A DNA stretch of 64,000 nt, taken from assembly GCA_934255405.1 (NCBI GenBank), contig CAKQNT010000002.1, positions 76,959 to 140,958 of the forward strand, read 5' to 3'. Shown in pieces: positions 16,458-25,560 of this stretch. How positions within the stretch are numbered: position 1 is the first letter of the stretch; each line of letters begins with the position of its first letter. Below the pieces are notes generated by a model. That model saw nothing but the letters and a program-made list of their open reading frames with translations, did not search any database and was not told the origin of the DNA. The translations under genes and the position numbers were made by a program. This DNA comes from an uncultured Alphaproteobacteria bacterium. GTDB taxonomy: Bacteria > Pseudomonadota > Alphaproteobacteria > RF32 > CAG-239.

Positions 16458-18389
16458 ATGCATTCAATCCAGACTTTGATTGTAGATTTAACGCTTATTA
16501 CGATATATGCGGCAATCATCACTTTAATCTTTAAGAAACTGAAACAGCCGACAGTGCTGGGGTATATTTTGGCTGGTATTTTTGCCGGACCTTTTTTGAA
16601 TTTTGTTCCCACCGTTACCGATAAAGAAAACCTGACCTTGTGGGCGGATATCGGGGTGATATTTTTGTTGTTTGGCTTGGGATTGGAATTTAGTTTTAAT
16701 AAGATGATAAATGTTGGCAAATCGGCAATGATTACCGCGATGGCCAATATCTTGTTTATGCTGTTTTTGGGCTATAATGTAGGGTTGATGCTGGGTTGGT
16801 CGGTAACAGACAGTTTCTTTTTGGGCAGTATGATTTCGATGTCATCTACCACCATTATCATCAAAGCCTTTGATGACTTGAATGTTAAACGGCAGAATTT
16901 TACCAGTCTGGTGTTTGGTGTGTTGGTGGTGGAAGATATTGTGGGAATTTTGTTGTTGGTTTTGTTGCCAACGATTGCTCTGGGCAGCACTATAGACAGT
17001 CAGGAATTAATTATCAGCACTCTTAAATTGATTTTCTTTTTGGTGTTGTGCTTTATCTTCGGGATATATCTGGTGCCGACTATTCTTAAAAAGATTACGC
17101 CGATGCTAAACGATGAGTTGTTGCTGCTGATAACTATCGGCATGTGTTTCGGTATGGTGTTGTTGGCTACATATTCCGGATATTCTTCGGCGTTAGGCGC
17201 GTTTATTATGGGCTCAATTTTGGCCGAAACCGAGATTATCTCAAGAATCGAAAATATCTTAAAACCGCTCAAAGACTTTTTTGGGGCGGTGTTCTTCGTA
17301 TCGGTGGGAATGCTGGTTGATCCGGTTATGCTGATTGTTTATGCCAAGCCAATTATGGTGATTACTTTGATTGTGATTGCGGGTAAAGTGTTTTTCTCTT
17401 GTTTTGGTTTTTTGTGCTCCGGACAAGGACTAAAGACGGCGATTCAGGGCGGATTTTCTTTGGCACAGGTTGGTGAATTTGCATTTATTATCGCCAGCCT
17501 CGGTATGAGTATCGGGGTGCTCGATGCCAAGGTGTATCCGATTATTGTGGCGGTGTCGGTTATTACCACTTTTTTGACTCCGCTAATGATAAAGGCGGCG
17601 GATCCGGTCTATAAACGGATATCAAAAATGCTACCGGAAAAATTGGATAAATATTTGGAGCGCACTACGGCGCTGGCTAATGAAACACGAATGGAAGAGC
17701 GTCGCTGGAAGTTGTTGTTTAAGAACTATTCTTTGCGAATGGTGTTGTTTTCGATGATATTGTCGGCAATTTTGGGGCTTTCTATATTTTTTGTTAAACC
17801 TTTTGTGGCGGGGATACTGCCTAATATGCCGGCCAGAATTGTTACGACCTTGATAACATTGGCGATGATGTCACCATTTTTGAAGGCGCTTATTGGGTGG
17901 GAAACCATATTGCCGGTGTTTATTAAGGAAAAAGTTGCAAATGTGCTTTGCAAAATAAGTCGTCGCAATGCGGAAGAAACCAAACAGTCAATCAGCAAAA
18001 CCATAGAAGATAGTTTTGGTATCTGTTCGGTTGAGGGAGAAACCGAAAACGCTCGTAACTTTTTTGTATCAAACCACAAAACAGCGGCGCTTTATTATAA
18101 ACTGTGGACAGCCAAGAAAATCAACCGTTTGCCACTGATATTGTTGACAAGCTTTAGACTTTTGGTGGTTTTGTTCTTTATTGTTACGGTGGTGCACCAG
18201 TTGTTGACCGAGAATCCAAAAGTTACGCTACTGATGGCGGTGGGGTCAATCTTTGTGCTTTCTCAGTCCAGATGGTTGTTCCAACAATATGTAAAAATTG
18301 AATCTCAGTTTCTGACAAATCTTAATGGTACTCGTGTAGCGCAGTCGGAGACATCAATACCAGAAAAGAAAGAAGACAAAAAGGAATAA
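16458..18389 (+). CDS. CPA2 family monovalent cation:proton antiporter (KefB/Nha type)
   Basis: 643 residues. Residues about 1-390 form the antiporter domain with 12-13 membrane helices: KLKQPTVLGYILAGIFAGP, then GVIFLLFGLGLEFSF, then SMSSTTIIIKAFDDL, and FSLAQVGEFAFIIASLG. It lacks the RCK/TrkA-N nucleotide domain of KefB/KefC. Instead the C-terminus has a cytosolic stretch and about four further hydrophobic segments (for example MVLFSMILSAILGLSIFF and ILLTSFRLLVVLFFIVTVV). It exchanges Na+ or K+ for protons across the inner membrane. It is a single gene, convergent with gapR. Confidence 0.85.
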   Translation: MHSIQTLIVDLTLITIYAAIITLIFKKLKQPTVLGYILAGIFAGPFLNFVPTVTDKENLTLWADIGVIFLLFGLGLEFSFNKMINVGKSAMITAMANILFMLFLGYNVGLMLGWSVTDSFFLGSMISMSSTTIIIKAFDDLNVKRQNFTSLVFGVLVVEDIVGILLLVLLPTIALGSTIDSQELIISTLKLIFFLVLCFIFGIYLVPTILKKITPMLNDELLLLITIGMCFGMVLLATYSGYSSALGAFIMGSILAETEIISRIENILKPLKDFFGAVFFVSVGMLVDPVMLIVYAKPIMVITLIVIAGKVFFSCFGFLCSGQGLKTAIQGGFSLAQVGEFAFIIASLGMSIGVLDAKVYPIIVAVSVITTFLTPLMIKAADPVYKRISKMLPEKLDKYLERTTALANETRMEERRWKLLFKNYSLRMVLFSMILSAILGLSIFFVKPFVAGILPNMPARIVTTLITLAMMSPFLKALIGWETILPVFIKEKVANVLCKISRRNAEETKQSISKTIEDSFGICSVEGETENARNFFVSNHKTAALYYKLWTAKKINRLPLILLTSFRLLVVLFFIVTVVHQLLTENPKVTLLMAVGSIFVLSQSRWLFQQYVKIESQFLTNLNGTRVAQSETSIPEKKEDKKE

Positions 18390-18390
18390 C

Positions 18391-18421
18391 AAAAAAAAGG
18401 CCGCTTATTTAAGCGGCCTTT
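18391..18421 (-). terminator. Terminator between antiporter gene and gapR
   Basis: A perfect 10-bp stem AAGGCCGCTT/AAGCGGCCTT. The stronger T-run (eight) is on the minus strand, so it chiefly ends gapR transcription. Confidence 0.85.
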
Positions 18422-18435
18422 GATTTGAGAACGGC

Positions 18436-18693
18436 TTAGATATCCAGCGCCTTGCGGTAAGTATCAAGCAAAAATTCCTGCTCATCGCGGTCGGCGGCAT
18501 TCATCTTGCGCAGTTTGAGCACGGCGCGCATAATTTTGACATCGAATCCGGCAGACTTGGCTTCAGCGAAGATGTCTCTGATGTCAGAGGCAATGGCGGC
18601 TTTTTCTTCTTCGAGGTGCTCAATGCGTTCAATCAGCGAGCGCAGGCGATCGGCGGCAATTCCACCGACTTCATTTTTGGTTTCTTCTGTCAT
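18436..18693 (-). CDS. gapR: GapR-like DNA-binding protein (DUF2312)
   Basis: 85 residues from ATG 18693, which has AAGGAG upstream; the longer frame to 18777 is unlikely. It is an almost wholly helical protein, with DRLRSLIERIEHLEEEKAAI, a Lys/Arg-rich turn and GFDVKIMRAVLKLRK. The family is an essential alphaproteobacterial nucleoid protein that encircles overtwisted DNA ahead of replication and transcription forks and stimulates gyrase and topoisomerase IV. Upstream is divergent to pyk. Confidence 0.9.
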   Translation of the reverse strand: MTEETKNEVGGIAADRLRSLIERIEHLEEEKAAIASDIRDIFAEAKSAGFDVKIMRAVLKLRKMNAADRDEQEFLLDTYRKALDI

Positions 18694-18851
18694 TCTAATC
18701 TCCTTGGTTGGTGTTATATTGTTAAGAAAACTAGCAAATAAGAAACATTTTGACAAGTGATAATTTTTGCAAAACATTATATTAAAAATAATAGCTTGTT
18801 AACCTATTTGGGTGTAAATTTGAGCAAGCTTTTTGATTAAGGAGAAATTTT

Positions 18852-20276
18852 ATGCCTACTGATACACATACTAAAATTTTGGCCACAATCGGCCCTTCTT
18901 CTGCTACTCGCGAACAGTTGGAACAACTGATAGATGCCGGCGCTGATGCTTTTCGGGTTAACTTTAGCCACGGGACACATGCCGAGCACAAGGCCAGAGT
19001 GAAAATTATTCGTCAGTTGGAAAAAGAAAAAGGGCGGTTTATCTCTATTTTGGCAGATTTGCAGGGGCCAAAACTCAGAGTTGGGGTATTTAAAGAAGAT
19101 AAAGTGTTGCTCAAAGAAGGACAGACCTTTACTTTGGATATGGATCCTAAACCCGGTGATAATCAACGCGTGTGTTTGCCGCATAAGGAGATTTTTGCTG
19201 CGCTCAAGCCCGGTGATGACCTGCTGGTTAACGATGGTTACATTGTTTTGAATGTAAAAAGTTGTGATAAAGATCATGCTGTTACTAAAGTAAAAGTTGG
19301 CGGCTATATTTCAAGCCATAAAGGCGTTAATCTGCCAAATACTCAGCTAAACATCTCGGCGATTACCGAAAAAGACAGAGATGATTTGAAATTCGCCCTT
19401 AAGCTGGGAGTCGATTGGATCGGCTTGTCTTTTGTGCAGCGCGCTGAAGATGTGCGCGAGGCCAAAAAACTGGTGAATGGCAAAGCTTGGGTTATTTCTA
19501 AATTGGAAAAACCCAGCGCGATTGAGGATTTAGATGCCATTATTCAGGAATCAGACGCCATTATGGTGGCGCGTGGCGATTTGGGCGTCGAATGTCCGAT
19601 TCAAAATGTTCCGGTTTTGCAAAAACGTATCGTTTCTGCTTGCCGTAAGTATGCGCGTCCGGTGATTATTGCTACACAGATGTTGGAGTCGATGATTAAT
19701 AATCCAAATCCGACTCGCGCAGAGGTTTCTGATGTGGCAACCGCAGTGTATGATGGCGCGGACACGGTTATGTTGTCGGCGGAAACCGCTGCCGGCAAAT
19801 ATCCGGTAGAAGCTGTAAAAATGATGCATAAAATTGTTAAGCAGGTTGAAGGAGATCCTTTGTTCTATGAGTTGACCCAGACTGCGCGCCGCCGTCCCAG
19901 CAATGCTACCGAGGCGGATTCAATAACTTTTGCCGCCAGCGAGCTTTCTTGCATTTTGAAGAATGTTAAAGCTATTATAAGTTACACAACATCCGGTTTG
20001 ACCACATTCTTGACGGCTCGCGAGCGTCCGTATTTGCCAATTTTGGCACTAACGCCGGATATTGCAGTGGCTCGTCGTCTGGTGTTGGTATGGGGAGTGC
20101 GTCCGTTTATCAATAAGGTAAGCTTCAAAAAGTTTGACCATGTTGAAGATGCTGCCGTAAAAGTTGCCGTAGCCAATAAATACGCCCAATCCGGCGACCA
20201 TATAATCATTACTGCCGGTTTTCCGCTGAATGTAAGGGGGCGGACTAATATGCTGCATACGGTCTATATTAAGTGA
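18852..20276 (+). CDS. pyk: Pyruvate kinase
   Basis: 474 residues, full length. It converts phosphoenolpyruvate and ADP to pyruvate and ATP. Motifs: TKILATIGPSS, FRVNFSHGTHAEH, ADLQGPKLRVG, the active site WVISKLEKPSAIEDLDAI and MVARGDLGVECP, then ATQMLESMINNPNPTRAEVSDVA-like metal and substrate residues. The C-terminal allosteric domain is present. A promoter-like TTGCAA/TAATAG pair near 18767-18795 lies upstream, and GGAG precedes the start. Repeat copy B follows the stop directly. Confidence 0.97.
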   Translation: MPTDTHTKILATIGPSSATREQLEQLIDAGADAFRVNFSHGTHAEHKARVKIIRQLEKEKGRFISILADLQGPKLRVGVFKEDKVLLKEGQTFTLDMDPKPGDNQRVCLPHKEIFAALKPGDDLLVNDGYIVLNVKSCDKDHAVTKVKVGGYISSHKGVNLPNTQLNISAITEKDRDDLKFALKLGVDWIGLSFVQRAEDVREAKKLVNGKAWVISKLEKPSAIEDLDAIIQESDAIMVARGDLGVECPIQNVPVLQKRIVSACRKYARPVIIATQMLESMINNPNPTRAEVSDVATAVYDGADTVMLSAETAAGKYPVEAVKMMHKIVKQVEGDPLFYELTQTARRRPSNATEADSITFAASELSCILKNVKAIISYTTSGLTTFLTARERPYLPILALTPDIAVARRLVLVWGVRPFINKVSFKKFDHVEDAAVKVAVANKYAQSGDHIIITAGFPLNVRGRTNMLHTVYIK

Positions 20277-20512
20277 AGCAACCTCGCTGGAGGCGAGGTT
20301 GTCTAGAGGTTTTCTAGAGCAATTTGTGCAGGTCGGCGACATCCTCATTTACCCTTTTGTAAACTCCGGTGTCGCCACCCTAAAATCTTATTATTCACGC
20401 ACGCTATCCGAGCTTGTTAGAGATTGTGCGGTTGTCGAAATGCTCATGTACTACTATATCCGAGCTTGCCGGAGATAGTGCAAAGCAGGTGAGCTAGCGG
20501 GGAATCTTGTAA
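20277..20512. repeat. 3'-end palindromic element, copy B (compound)
   Basis: It begins one base after the pyk stop. It contains the left-end module (GTCTAGAGGTTTTCTAGAGC), an inner hairpin GGCGACA...TTTAC...GTAAA...TGTCGCC, and two partial right ends (TATCCGAGCTTG), suggesting nested or repeated insertion. Confidence 0.8.
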
Positions 20513-20516
20513 AATA

Positions 20517-20547
20517 AAAAAACTCGCTTAAAGACAGCGAGTTTTTT
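20517..20547. terminator. Bidirectional terminator, pyk/rpmJ
   Basis: Perfect 12-bp arms AAAAAACTCGCT and AGCGAGTTTTTT with a 7-nt loop, between convergent genes. Confidence 0.85.
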
Positions 20548-20573
20548 AAAACCATAAAAGCTTGTTTAACAAA

Positions 20574-20699
20574 CTAACCCTGACGAGCTTTCAGCTTGGG
20601 GTTCTTTTTGTTGATTACATATACGCGACCTTTACGACGAACAACTTTGCAGTCTTTATCGCGAACTTTTTTGCTTTTCAAAGAGCTGTAAACTTTCAT
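20574..20699 (-). CDS. rpmJ: 50S ribosomal protein L36
   Basis: 41 residues, very basic: it starts MKVYSSLKSKKVRDKDCKVV and ends KKNPKLKARQG. It is the smallest large-subunit protein. Only one Cys (residue 17) remains of the zinc ribbon, so this is the zinc-independent (C-minus) long form common in alphaproteobacteria. AAGGATAGAG upstream of the ATG is a fitting ribosome site. Confidence 0.96.
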   Translation of the reverse strand: MKVYSSLKSKKVRDKDCKVVRRKGRVYVINKKNPKLKARQG

Positions 20700-20854
20700 T
20701 TCTCTATCCTTACCTGTAAAAAGTTAACCGCAACTTATGACAAATAATGCGCTTTGTCAACTTATATTTTAGATTCTTTGGTAAAAATTTGAGATTGCTT
20801 TTGATTTTATCTCTCTTCTTGTATATAATCCTTGTGTTTTTGCGGAGATTGAAA

Positions 20855-21409
20855 ATGAAAAAATATATTGCCTTGGCGTTGTTTGTATTATTTGCTAATC
20901 CGGTACGGGCTCAGATGCCCTATATTGAAGAGGTTCGCGCCTTGGGAGCTATAGCCGGACAAGGTTTGGCTTGCGGCTCCAGTAAATATGATACTTTTGA
21001 AATGTTGGCGCGGGCTATTCTGCTAACCAAATCTCCGTCTGATAAACTGCAAAATGATGCCATATATGCTTATTCGGAAGAAAAAGCCAATGCCTATATT
21101 TCTAAAGAGTTGGACGGCTTTTATGAGTGCGCGGCTATTAATCGTCGTTTTGATAAACAAGATATATTTAAGGCGGTGCTTTATACTGATGGCACTATTA
21201 AAATGCCGGACGGAAAAATTCTTACACCGCGCCAGCCGTATGATGCCAGCCTGATATATAAGAATAACAAAGATCGTGAAGCGGCTAAAGCTATTTATAA
21301 TGGTGTAAAAGGTACCATCACCAAAGTAGATGTGGTTGACGATAATATTGCCAGAGCTAATGGCGGCGGTTTGGCGGCGCCAACGGTGGGGCGTATTCGC
21401 CGCCGCTGA
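20855..21409 (+). CDS. Exported protein of unknown function
   Basis: 184 residues from ATG 20855 (GCGGAG upstream); earlier in-frame ATGs add a spurious hydrophobic leader. The N-terminus is a clear signal peptide (KKYIALALFVLFANPVRAQ), so the product is periplasmic or outer-membrane. The mature part is mixed alpha/beta with two Cys (GLACGSS, FYECAA) that could form a disulfide. The Gly-rich end (GGGLAAPTVG) terminates in four arginines. I do not recognise a family. It is followed 70 bp later by ettA. Confidence 0.75.
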   Translation: MKKYIALALFVLFANPVRAQMPYIEEVRALGAIAGQGLACGSSKYDTFEMLARAILLTKSPSDKLQNDAIYAYSEEKANAYISKELDGFYECAAINRRFDKQDIFKAVLYTDGTIKMPDGKILTPRQPYDASLIYKNNKDREAAKAIYNGVKGTITKVDVVDDNIARANGGGLAAPTVGRIRRR

Positions 21410-21479
21410 TTAAATTAGGTTGCTTTTTGCGTTTTAATCTGTATATTCAAAGCCAATCAATAAATTTTAGGAGATAAAA

Positions 21480-23159
21480 ATGGCTGCAGTCCAATATGTT
21501 TTTGTTATGCAAAATTTGACCAAGGTGTTTCCGGGAGGAAAAGAACTTTTTAAGGGGATTACCTTGTCTTTTCTGCCGGGGGCAAAAATCGGCGTGCTGG
21601 GTGTGAACGGCGCCGGTAAGTCTACTTTGCTCAAAATTATGGCAGGAGTTGACAAAGATTTTAATGGCGAGGCATGGGCTGCTGATGGTATTAAGGTCGG
21701 ATATTTGGAGCAAGAGCCAAAGCTAGATCCTAACAAAAATGTGATGGAAAATATTATGGACGGCTTGGCAGAAACACGCGATTTGCTCAAGCGGTTTGAG
21801 GAAGTCTCTATGCGTTTTGGCGAAGAGCTTACCGATGAAGAAATGAATAATCTGATTAATGAACAAGCAGAATTGCAAGAAAAAATCGATGCCTGCAATG
21901 GTTGGGATTTGGAGCGCACAATTGAAATCGCAATGGATGCTTTGCGTTGCCCGCCTGCAGATGCCGATGTTACCAAACTTTCCGGTGGTGAGCGACGTCG
22001 CGTGGCTTTGTGTCGTTTGTTGCTTTCTAAGCCGGATATGCTTTTATTGGATGAGCCGACTAACCATTTAGATGCCGAATCTGTGGCTTGGTTGGAGAAT
22101 CATCTTAAGGATTACAAAGGAACAGTGGTTATGGTTACCCACGACCGCTATTTCTTGGATAATGTAACCGGCTGGATTTTGGAACTTGATCGCGGTCAGG
22201 GGATTCCTTATGAGGGGAACTATTCTTCTTGGTTGGAACAAAAGCAAAAACGTTTGGAGCAAGAGGCTCGCGAAGAAACCGCTCGTCAGAAGGTTTTGGC
22301 TAATGAATTGGAGTGGATTCAAAAGAATCCCAAAGCGCGTCAGGCGAAATCTAAGGCACGTATTAATGCTTATGACGAATTATTGGCGCAGGCGTCTAAA
22401 GACAAAATAAATACCGCCAATATAACAATTCCGATGACTGAACGTTTGGGAGATTTGGTGATTGAGGCCAATCATATCAGCAAATCGTTTGGGGATAGAG
22501 TATTGATTGATGATTTGTCGTTTAAGATTCCTAAGGGGGCAATCGTGGGAATTATTGGTCCTAACGGGGCCGGCAAAACCACTTTATTTAAGATGATTAC
22601 CGGACAGGAGAAGCCAAATTCCGGAGAAATCAGATTAGGTGACACCGTTGATCTTGGCTATGTTGACCAAACTCGTGATGAGTTGGACCCGAACAAAAAT
22701 GTGTGGGAAGAAATTTCTGACGGTTTGGATATGATACAGCTAGGTAAAAAAGAGGTGCCGTCTCGTGCTTATGTCGGGCAGTTCAATTTTAAAGGTAGCG
22801 ATCAGCAGAAAAAGGTCGGGCAGCTTTCCGGCGGTGAGCGCAACCGTGTTCATTTGGCCAAAATGTTGCGTAAGGGCGCCAATGTAATTATGCTTGATGA
22901 GCCCACCAATGATTTGGACGTTGATACTCTTCGCTCGCTTGAAGAAGGAATAATGAATTACCCCGGTTGCGTACTGGTGACTTCGCACGATCGTTGGTTC
23001 TTAGATCGTTTGGCAACCCATATTCTAGCCTATGAGGACGATGGTCACGTTGAATGGTTTGAAGGCAACTATGAAGAATATGAAAAAGATAAAATCCGTC
23101 GTCTTGGCGAAGAGGCCGCCAGACCGCATAGGGTGAGGTATAAGGCGTTGACACGCTGA
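21480..23159 (+). CDS. ettA: Energy-dependent translational throttle protein EttA (ABC-F)
   Basis: 559 residues with two ABC ATPase domains and no membrane part. First domain: Walker A GVNGAGKST, signature LSGGERRRVALCRLL, Walker B MLLLDEPTNHLDAESV. Second: GPNGAGKTTLF, LSGGERNRVHLAKML, MLDEPTNDLDVDTL. The arm and linker between them (about 250-320) are charged and helical. EttA binds the ribosomal E site and gates the first elongation step by ATP/ADP ratio. AGGAG precedes the start. Repeat copy C begins four bases after the stop. Confidence 0.95.
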   Translation: MAAVQYVFVMQNLTKVFPGGKELFKGITLSFLPGAKIGVLGVNGAGKSTLLKIMAGVDKDFNGEAWAADGIKVGYLEQEPKLDPNKNVMENIMDGLAETRDLLKRFEEVSMRFGEELTDEEMNNLINEQAELQEKIDACNGWDLERTIEIAMDALRCPPADADVTKLSGGERRRVALCRLLLSKPDMLLLDEPTNHLDAESVAWLENHLKDYKGTVVMVTHDRYFLDNVTGWILELDRGQGIPYEGNYSSWLEQKQKRLEQEAREETARQKVLANELEWIQKNPKARQAKSKARINAYDELLAQASKDKINTANITIPMTERLGDLVIEANHISKSFGDRVLIDDLSFKIPKGAIVGIIGPNGAGKTTLFKMITGQEKPNSGEIRLGDTVDLGYVDQTRDELDPNKNVWEEISDGLDMIQLGKKEVPSRAYVGQFNFKGSDQQKKVGQLSGGERNRVHLAKMLRKGANVIMLDEPTNDLDVDTLRSLEEGIMNYPGCVLVTSHDRWFLDRLATHILAYEDDGHVEWFEGNYEEYEKDKIRRLGEEAARPHRVRYKALTR

Positions 23160-23162
23160 TAC

Positions 23163-23320
23163 TGGCAAGCTCGCTGGGTGAGCAAGCTCGTCTAGCGGCA
23201 CATCTAGAGCGATTTTACGGTGACAGAAAATGCTCACGTACTAATCGTGTACGCTCCGCTTTTCAGCACCTAGAAATCACTCTATCTGTACCACTATCCG
23301 ACCTTGCTAGAGATTGTGTA
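23163..23320. repeat. 3'-end palindromic element, copy C
   Basis: The cleanest copy: core 23181-23308. AGCAAGCTCG opens it, with CTAGCGGCAC and CTAGAGCGATTT pairing to AAATCACTCT, TGTACCACTA and the closing arm. An inner hairpin CAGAAAATG...GTAC...GTAC...CTTTTC lies between. Confidence 0.88.
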
Positions 23321-23325
23321 ATATA

Positions 23326-23365
23326 AAAAGCTGAAAATTCAAAAATGAATTTTCAGCTTTTGTTT
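23326..23365 (+). terminator. Terminator after ettA
   Basis: Perfect 15-bp arms AAAAGCTGAAAATTC and GAATTTTCAGCTTTT with a 6-nt loop, then T-run. Confidence 0.88.
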
Positions 23366-23376
23366 TTGTAGCTTTG

Positions 23377-23417
23377 TAAGTCCTCCCCCTTGACGGGGCG
23401 CGAGGATAAAAACAACC
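23377..23417 (+). repeat. Flagellin-flanking direct repeat, upstream copy
   Basis: 41 bp ending GCGAGGATAAAAACAACC, 38/41 identical to 25501-25541. The downstream partner forms the flagellin terminator, so this copy may be the relic of a lost upstream flagellin gene. Confidence 0.75.
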
Positions 23418-23573
23418 TGTCGATAGTTGTTGAAAACTAAGTGTTAGTACTGGAAAAATTTGCGCTTAGGTTTTATTTATAACTTGAGGAAGTGCGACAA
23501 AAACCAGCACAATCAAGCACCTTCCCCTTGACGGGGAAGGCTGGGTAGGGGTGAGAAAAGGAGTAAAGAGAGT
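23418..23573 (+). other. Flagellin upstream region
   Basis: No gene. It holds the palindrome CCTTCCCC-TTGAC-GGGGAAGG (23520-23540). A ribosome-binding site AAAGGAG precedes ATG 23574 by about 14 nt, with GAG closer. No clear sigma-54 or sigma-28 promoter was found by eye. Confidence 0.5.
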
Positions 23574-25250
23574 ATGACTGGAAAGATAAGTTTAACTGCG
23601 AGTATGCGCAGTAACTTATTGAGCCTGCAGAACATCAGCAGGCAGGTTAGCTCTACCCAAAACAAACTTGCTACCGGCAACAAAGTAAATTCCGCAATCG
23701 ATAATCCCAGTTCATACTACACCGCGCGTTCATTAACCAACCGCGCTAATGATTTAGACTCTCTGCTTGACTCAATGGGACAGGCGGTGAGCACCATCAA
23801 AACCGCCACCACTGCCTTAGAAACCGGCGCCACATTCCTAGAGCAGGCCGCGGCTGTTGCCACGTCCGCGCTGGAAACAGCAAAGATTCCCAGCAAGGAA
23901 TGGTTTGAATCTCAAGACAACGTATCCGCAGTTGTCAGCAATTGGAGTGAGCTTAAAGCCGCGCTGGATAGCGGCAAAGCCGGCAATATCGTTGTTTATG
24001 GCAACATAATTGCCGAAGATACCATAACCTTAAAAGAAGGACAAAACTTAGTCGGCGTTGGCTACTACGGAGTATCAGAGCCGGACACCGATAAATTCTC
24101 GCAAATCAGTATAGACTTAGAAAAACTAGGGCTTAAAGATGGCATTAAAGCAGAAGCAGATAATCTACTTCTTTCCGATGTTTCAATTAAAGCGATAACA
24201 AGAAAGTCAGCAAAAGGCTACGTAATTAATTTTGCCAATACTTCTAATCAGATATTGCAAAATTTAGATATTCTTATGGATAACAGTGAGCAGAATAGTT
24301 ATTATCAAGATAGTAGTATATGTTCGTATGGAATATTTGGGGGTACAACTATAGGATTTTATGGCGTAAATACAATTGCGGAGGCAAAAGTTAGTCCACA
24401 TGGCAACTTTCACGTTGTATCATTTGCAATAAACAATTCTGATGCGCATGTATATGGGGTCGTAAATATAAATATGCTGCAGAATGGTTCTAGAGGTATA
24501 GGTGTTACAAGCTTAAATGTTGAAAATAACGCAACCTTAAATATATCGTCACGATTATTTGGATTTGCAGAAGGTACATCAAATTTTAATGGCAATGCAA
24601 AAGTGAATATTCAGACAATGTATGGTTTGGCTGGCGGTACTTATAATATCAACGATAAAGCTATCTTAAATATTAGAGCTAGTCAATTCACTGATTATAG
24701 CAACAACTTGACATTCAATATTAATTCTCAAGTGTCTAAAACTAACATAAGTGTTACGCAAAATCTTTTTGATAGTTCTCAGGCTAAGACAACTATCAAA
24801 GCCGTATCCGGTTCAAAGATGAGTGTGAATGGTAAGGTTTACAAAGCAGAGAAGGCGATTAGTGATAATACCATGAACGGTAATAATATGCCGGCGGGAT
24901 TTGTGGAAGTTGCGGGAGTAGTGGCTGACCCCGTGCCAAGTTTGGATTGGCTCAAAGAACAGAATGCTAATCGCAGTATGGATTATAAATACAAAAATGA
25001 GGCAAAGGAAAATAGTAAGCAATATTCAGAGATAGTCGGTCAGTATGATTCAGTGATAAAAGACGCTTCATATAAGGGCACAAACCTGCTCAAAAAAGAC
25101 AAGCTCAATGTGCGGTTTAATGAGAGCGGCAGCGCTGATTTGAACGTGTCTGGCAAGGATATGTCAGCAGGCTCATTAGGGCTAAATACGGTTGATTGGC
25201 AGAATCAGGCGACATTGCCCAAAGCCTCAGAGAAATCGCCGGCGCCTTGA
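23574..25250 (+). pseudogene. Flagellin with large beta-helix-like insert, main frame (frameshifted near 25211)
   Basis: 558 residues. Residues about 1-100 are a normal flagellin D0/D1 start (SLTASMRSNLLSLQNIS, LATGNKVNSAIDNPSSYY). Residues about 120-460 replace the usual variable D2/D3 domains with a strand-rich, Asn/Ser-rich stretch of short repeating units such as VVYGNIIAEDTITLKEGQNL and NATLNISSRLFG, which looks like a right-handed beta-helix. The insert's DNA is more AT-rich than the flanks. After SLGLNTVDWQNQA the frame goes wrong (LPKASEKSPAP, stop). One base, probably a G in GCGGAC, is missing near 25211, and the C-terminal flagellin domain follows in the next frame. Confidence 0.8.
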
Positions 25251-25486
25251 AAAGTATCAGAGCTTTTACCGCGGAGCTGGGGAATAATTATTCAATTATC
25301 ACCAGTCGGCAAGATTTCACGGAGAATTTGATAAATATTCTCACCGAGGGCGCGGATAAATTAACTTTAGCTGATATGAACGAAGAATCCGCCAATATGC
25401 TGGCATTGCAAACAAGACAACAGTTGGCGATTAACTCTCTCTCATTAGCGTCACAAGCCGCACAGGCAGTCATGAAACTCTTTTAA
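25196..25486 (+). pseudogene. Flagellin C-terminal D1/D0 domain, shifted frame
   Basis: It continues the flagellin from about 25211 (GDIAQSLREIAGALKSIRAF). It carries the canonical C-terminus: AELGNNYSIITSRQDFT, then EGADKLTLADMNEESANML, and TRQQLAINSLSLASQAAQ. With one base restored the whole protein would be about 637 residues. Without it, no polymerising flagellin is made from this locus. Either the gene is a pseudogene or a base is missing from the sequence. Confidence 0.85.
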
Positions 25487-25500
25487 AATTTAATGCCATC

Positions 25501-25541
25501 TAAGTCTTCCCCATCGACGGGGCGCGAGGATAAAAACAACC
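25501..25541 (+). repeat. Flagellin-flanking direct repeat, downstream copy
   Basis: See 23377-23417. It overlaps the first arm of the flagellin terminator. Confidence 0.75.
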
Positions 25542-25560
25542 GTTGCTCCAGTTGTTTTTA
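25531..25560 (+). terminator. Terminator after flagellin
   Basis: Perfect arms TAAAAACAAC and GTTGTTTTTA with a 10-nt loop. Confidence 0.7.

Noticed and set aside
20277..20512. CRISPR-like repeat in the pyk-rpmJ spacer
   Set aside because: The repeats are palindromic modules without regular unique spacers; no cas genes in the window.
23418..23573. Sigma-54 promoter before flagellin
   Set aside because: A TGG...TGC pair near 23450 has the wrong spacing between GG and GC (10 instead of 12).
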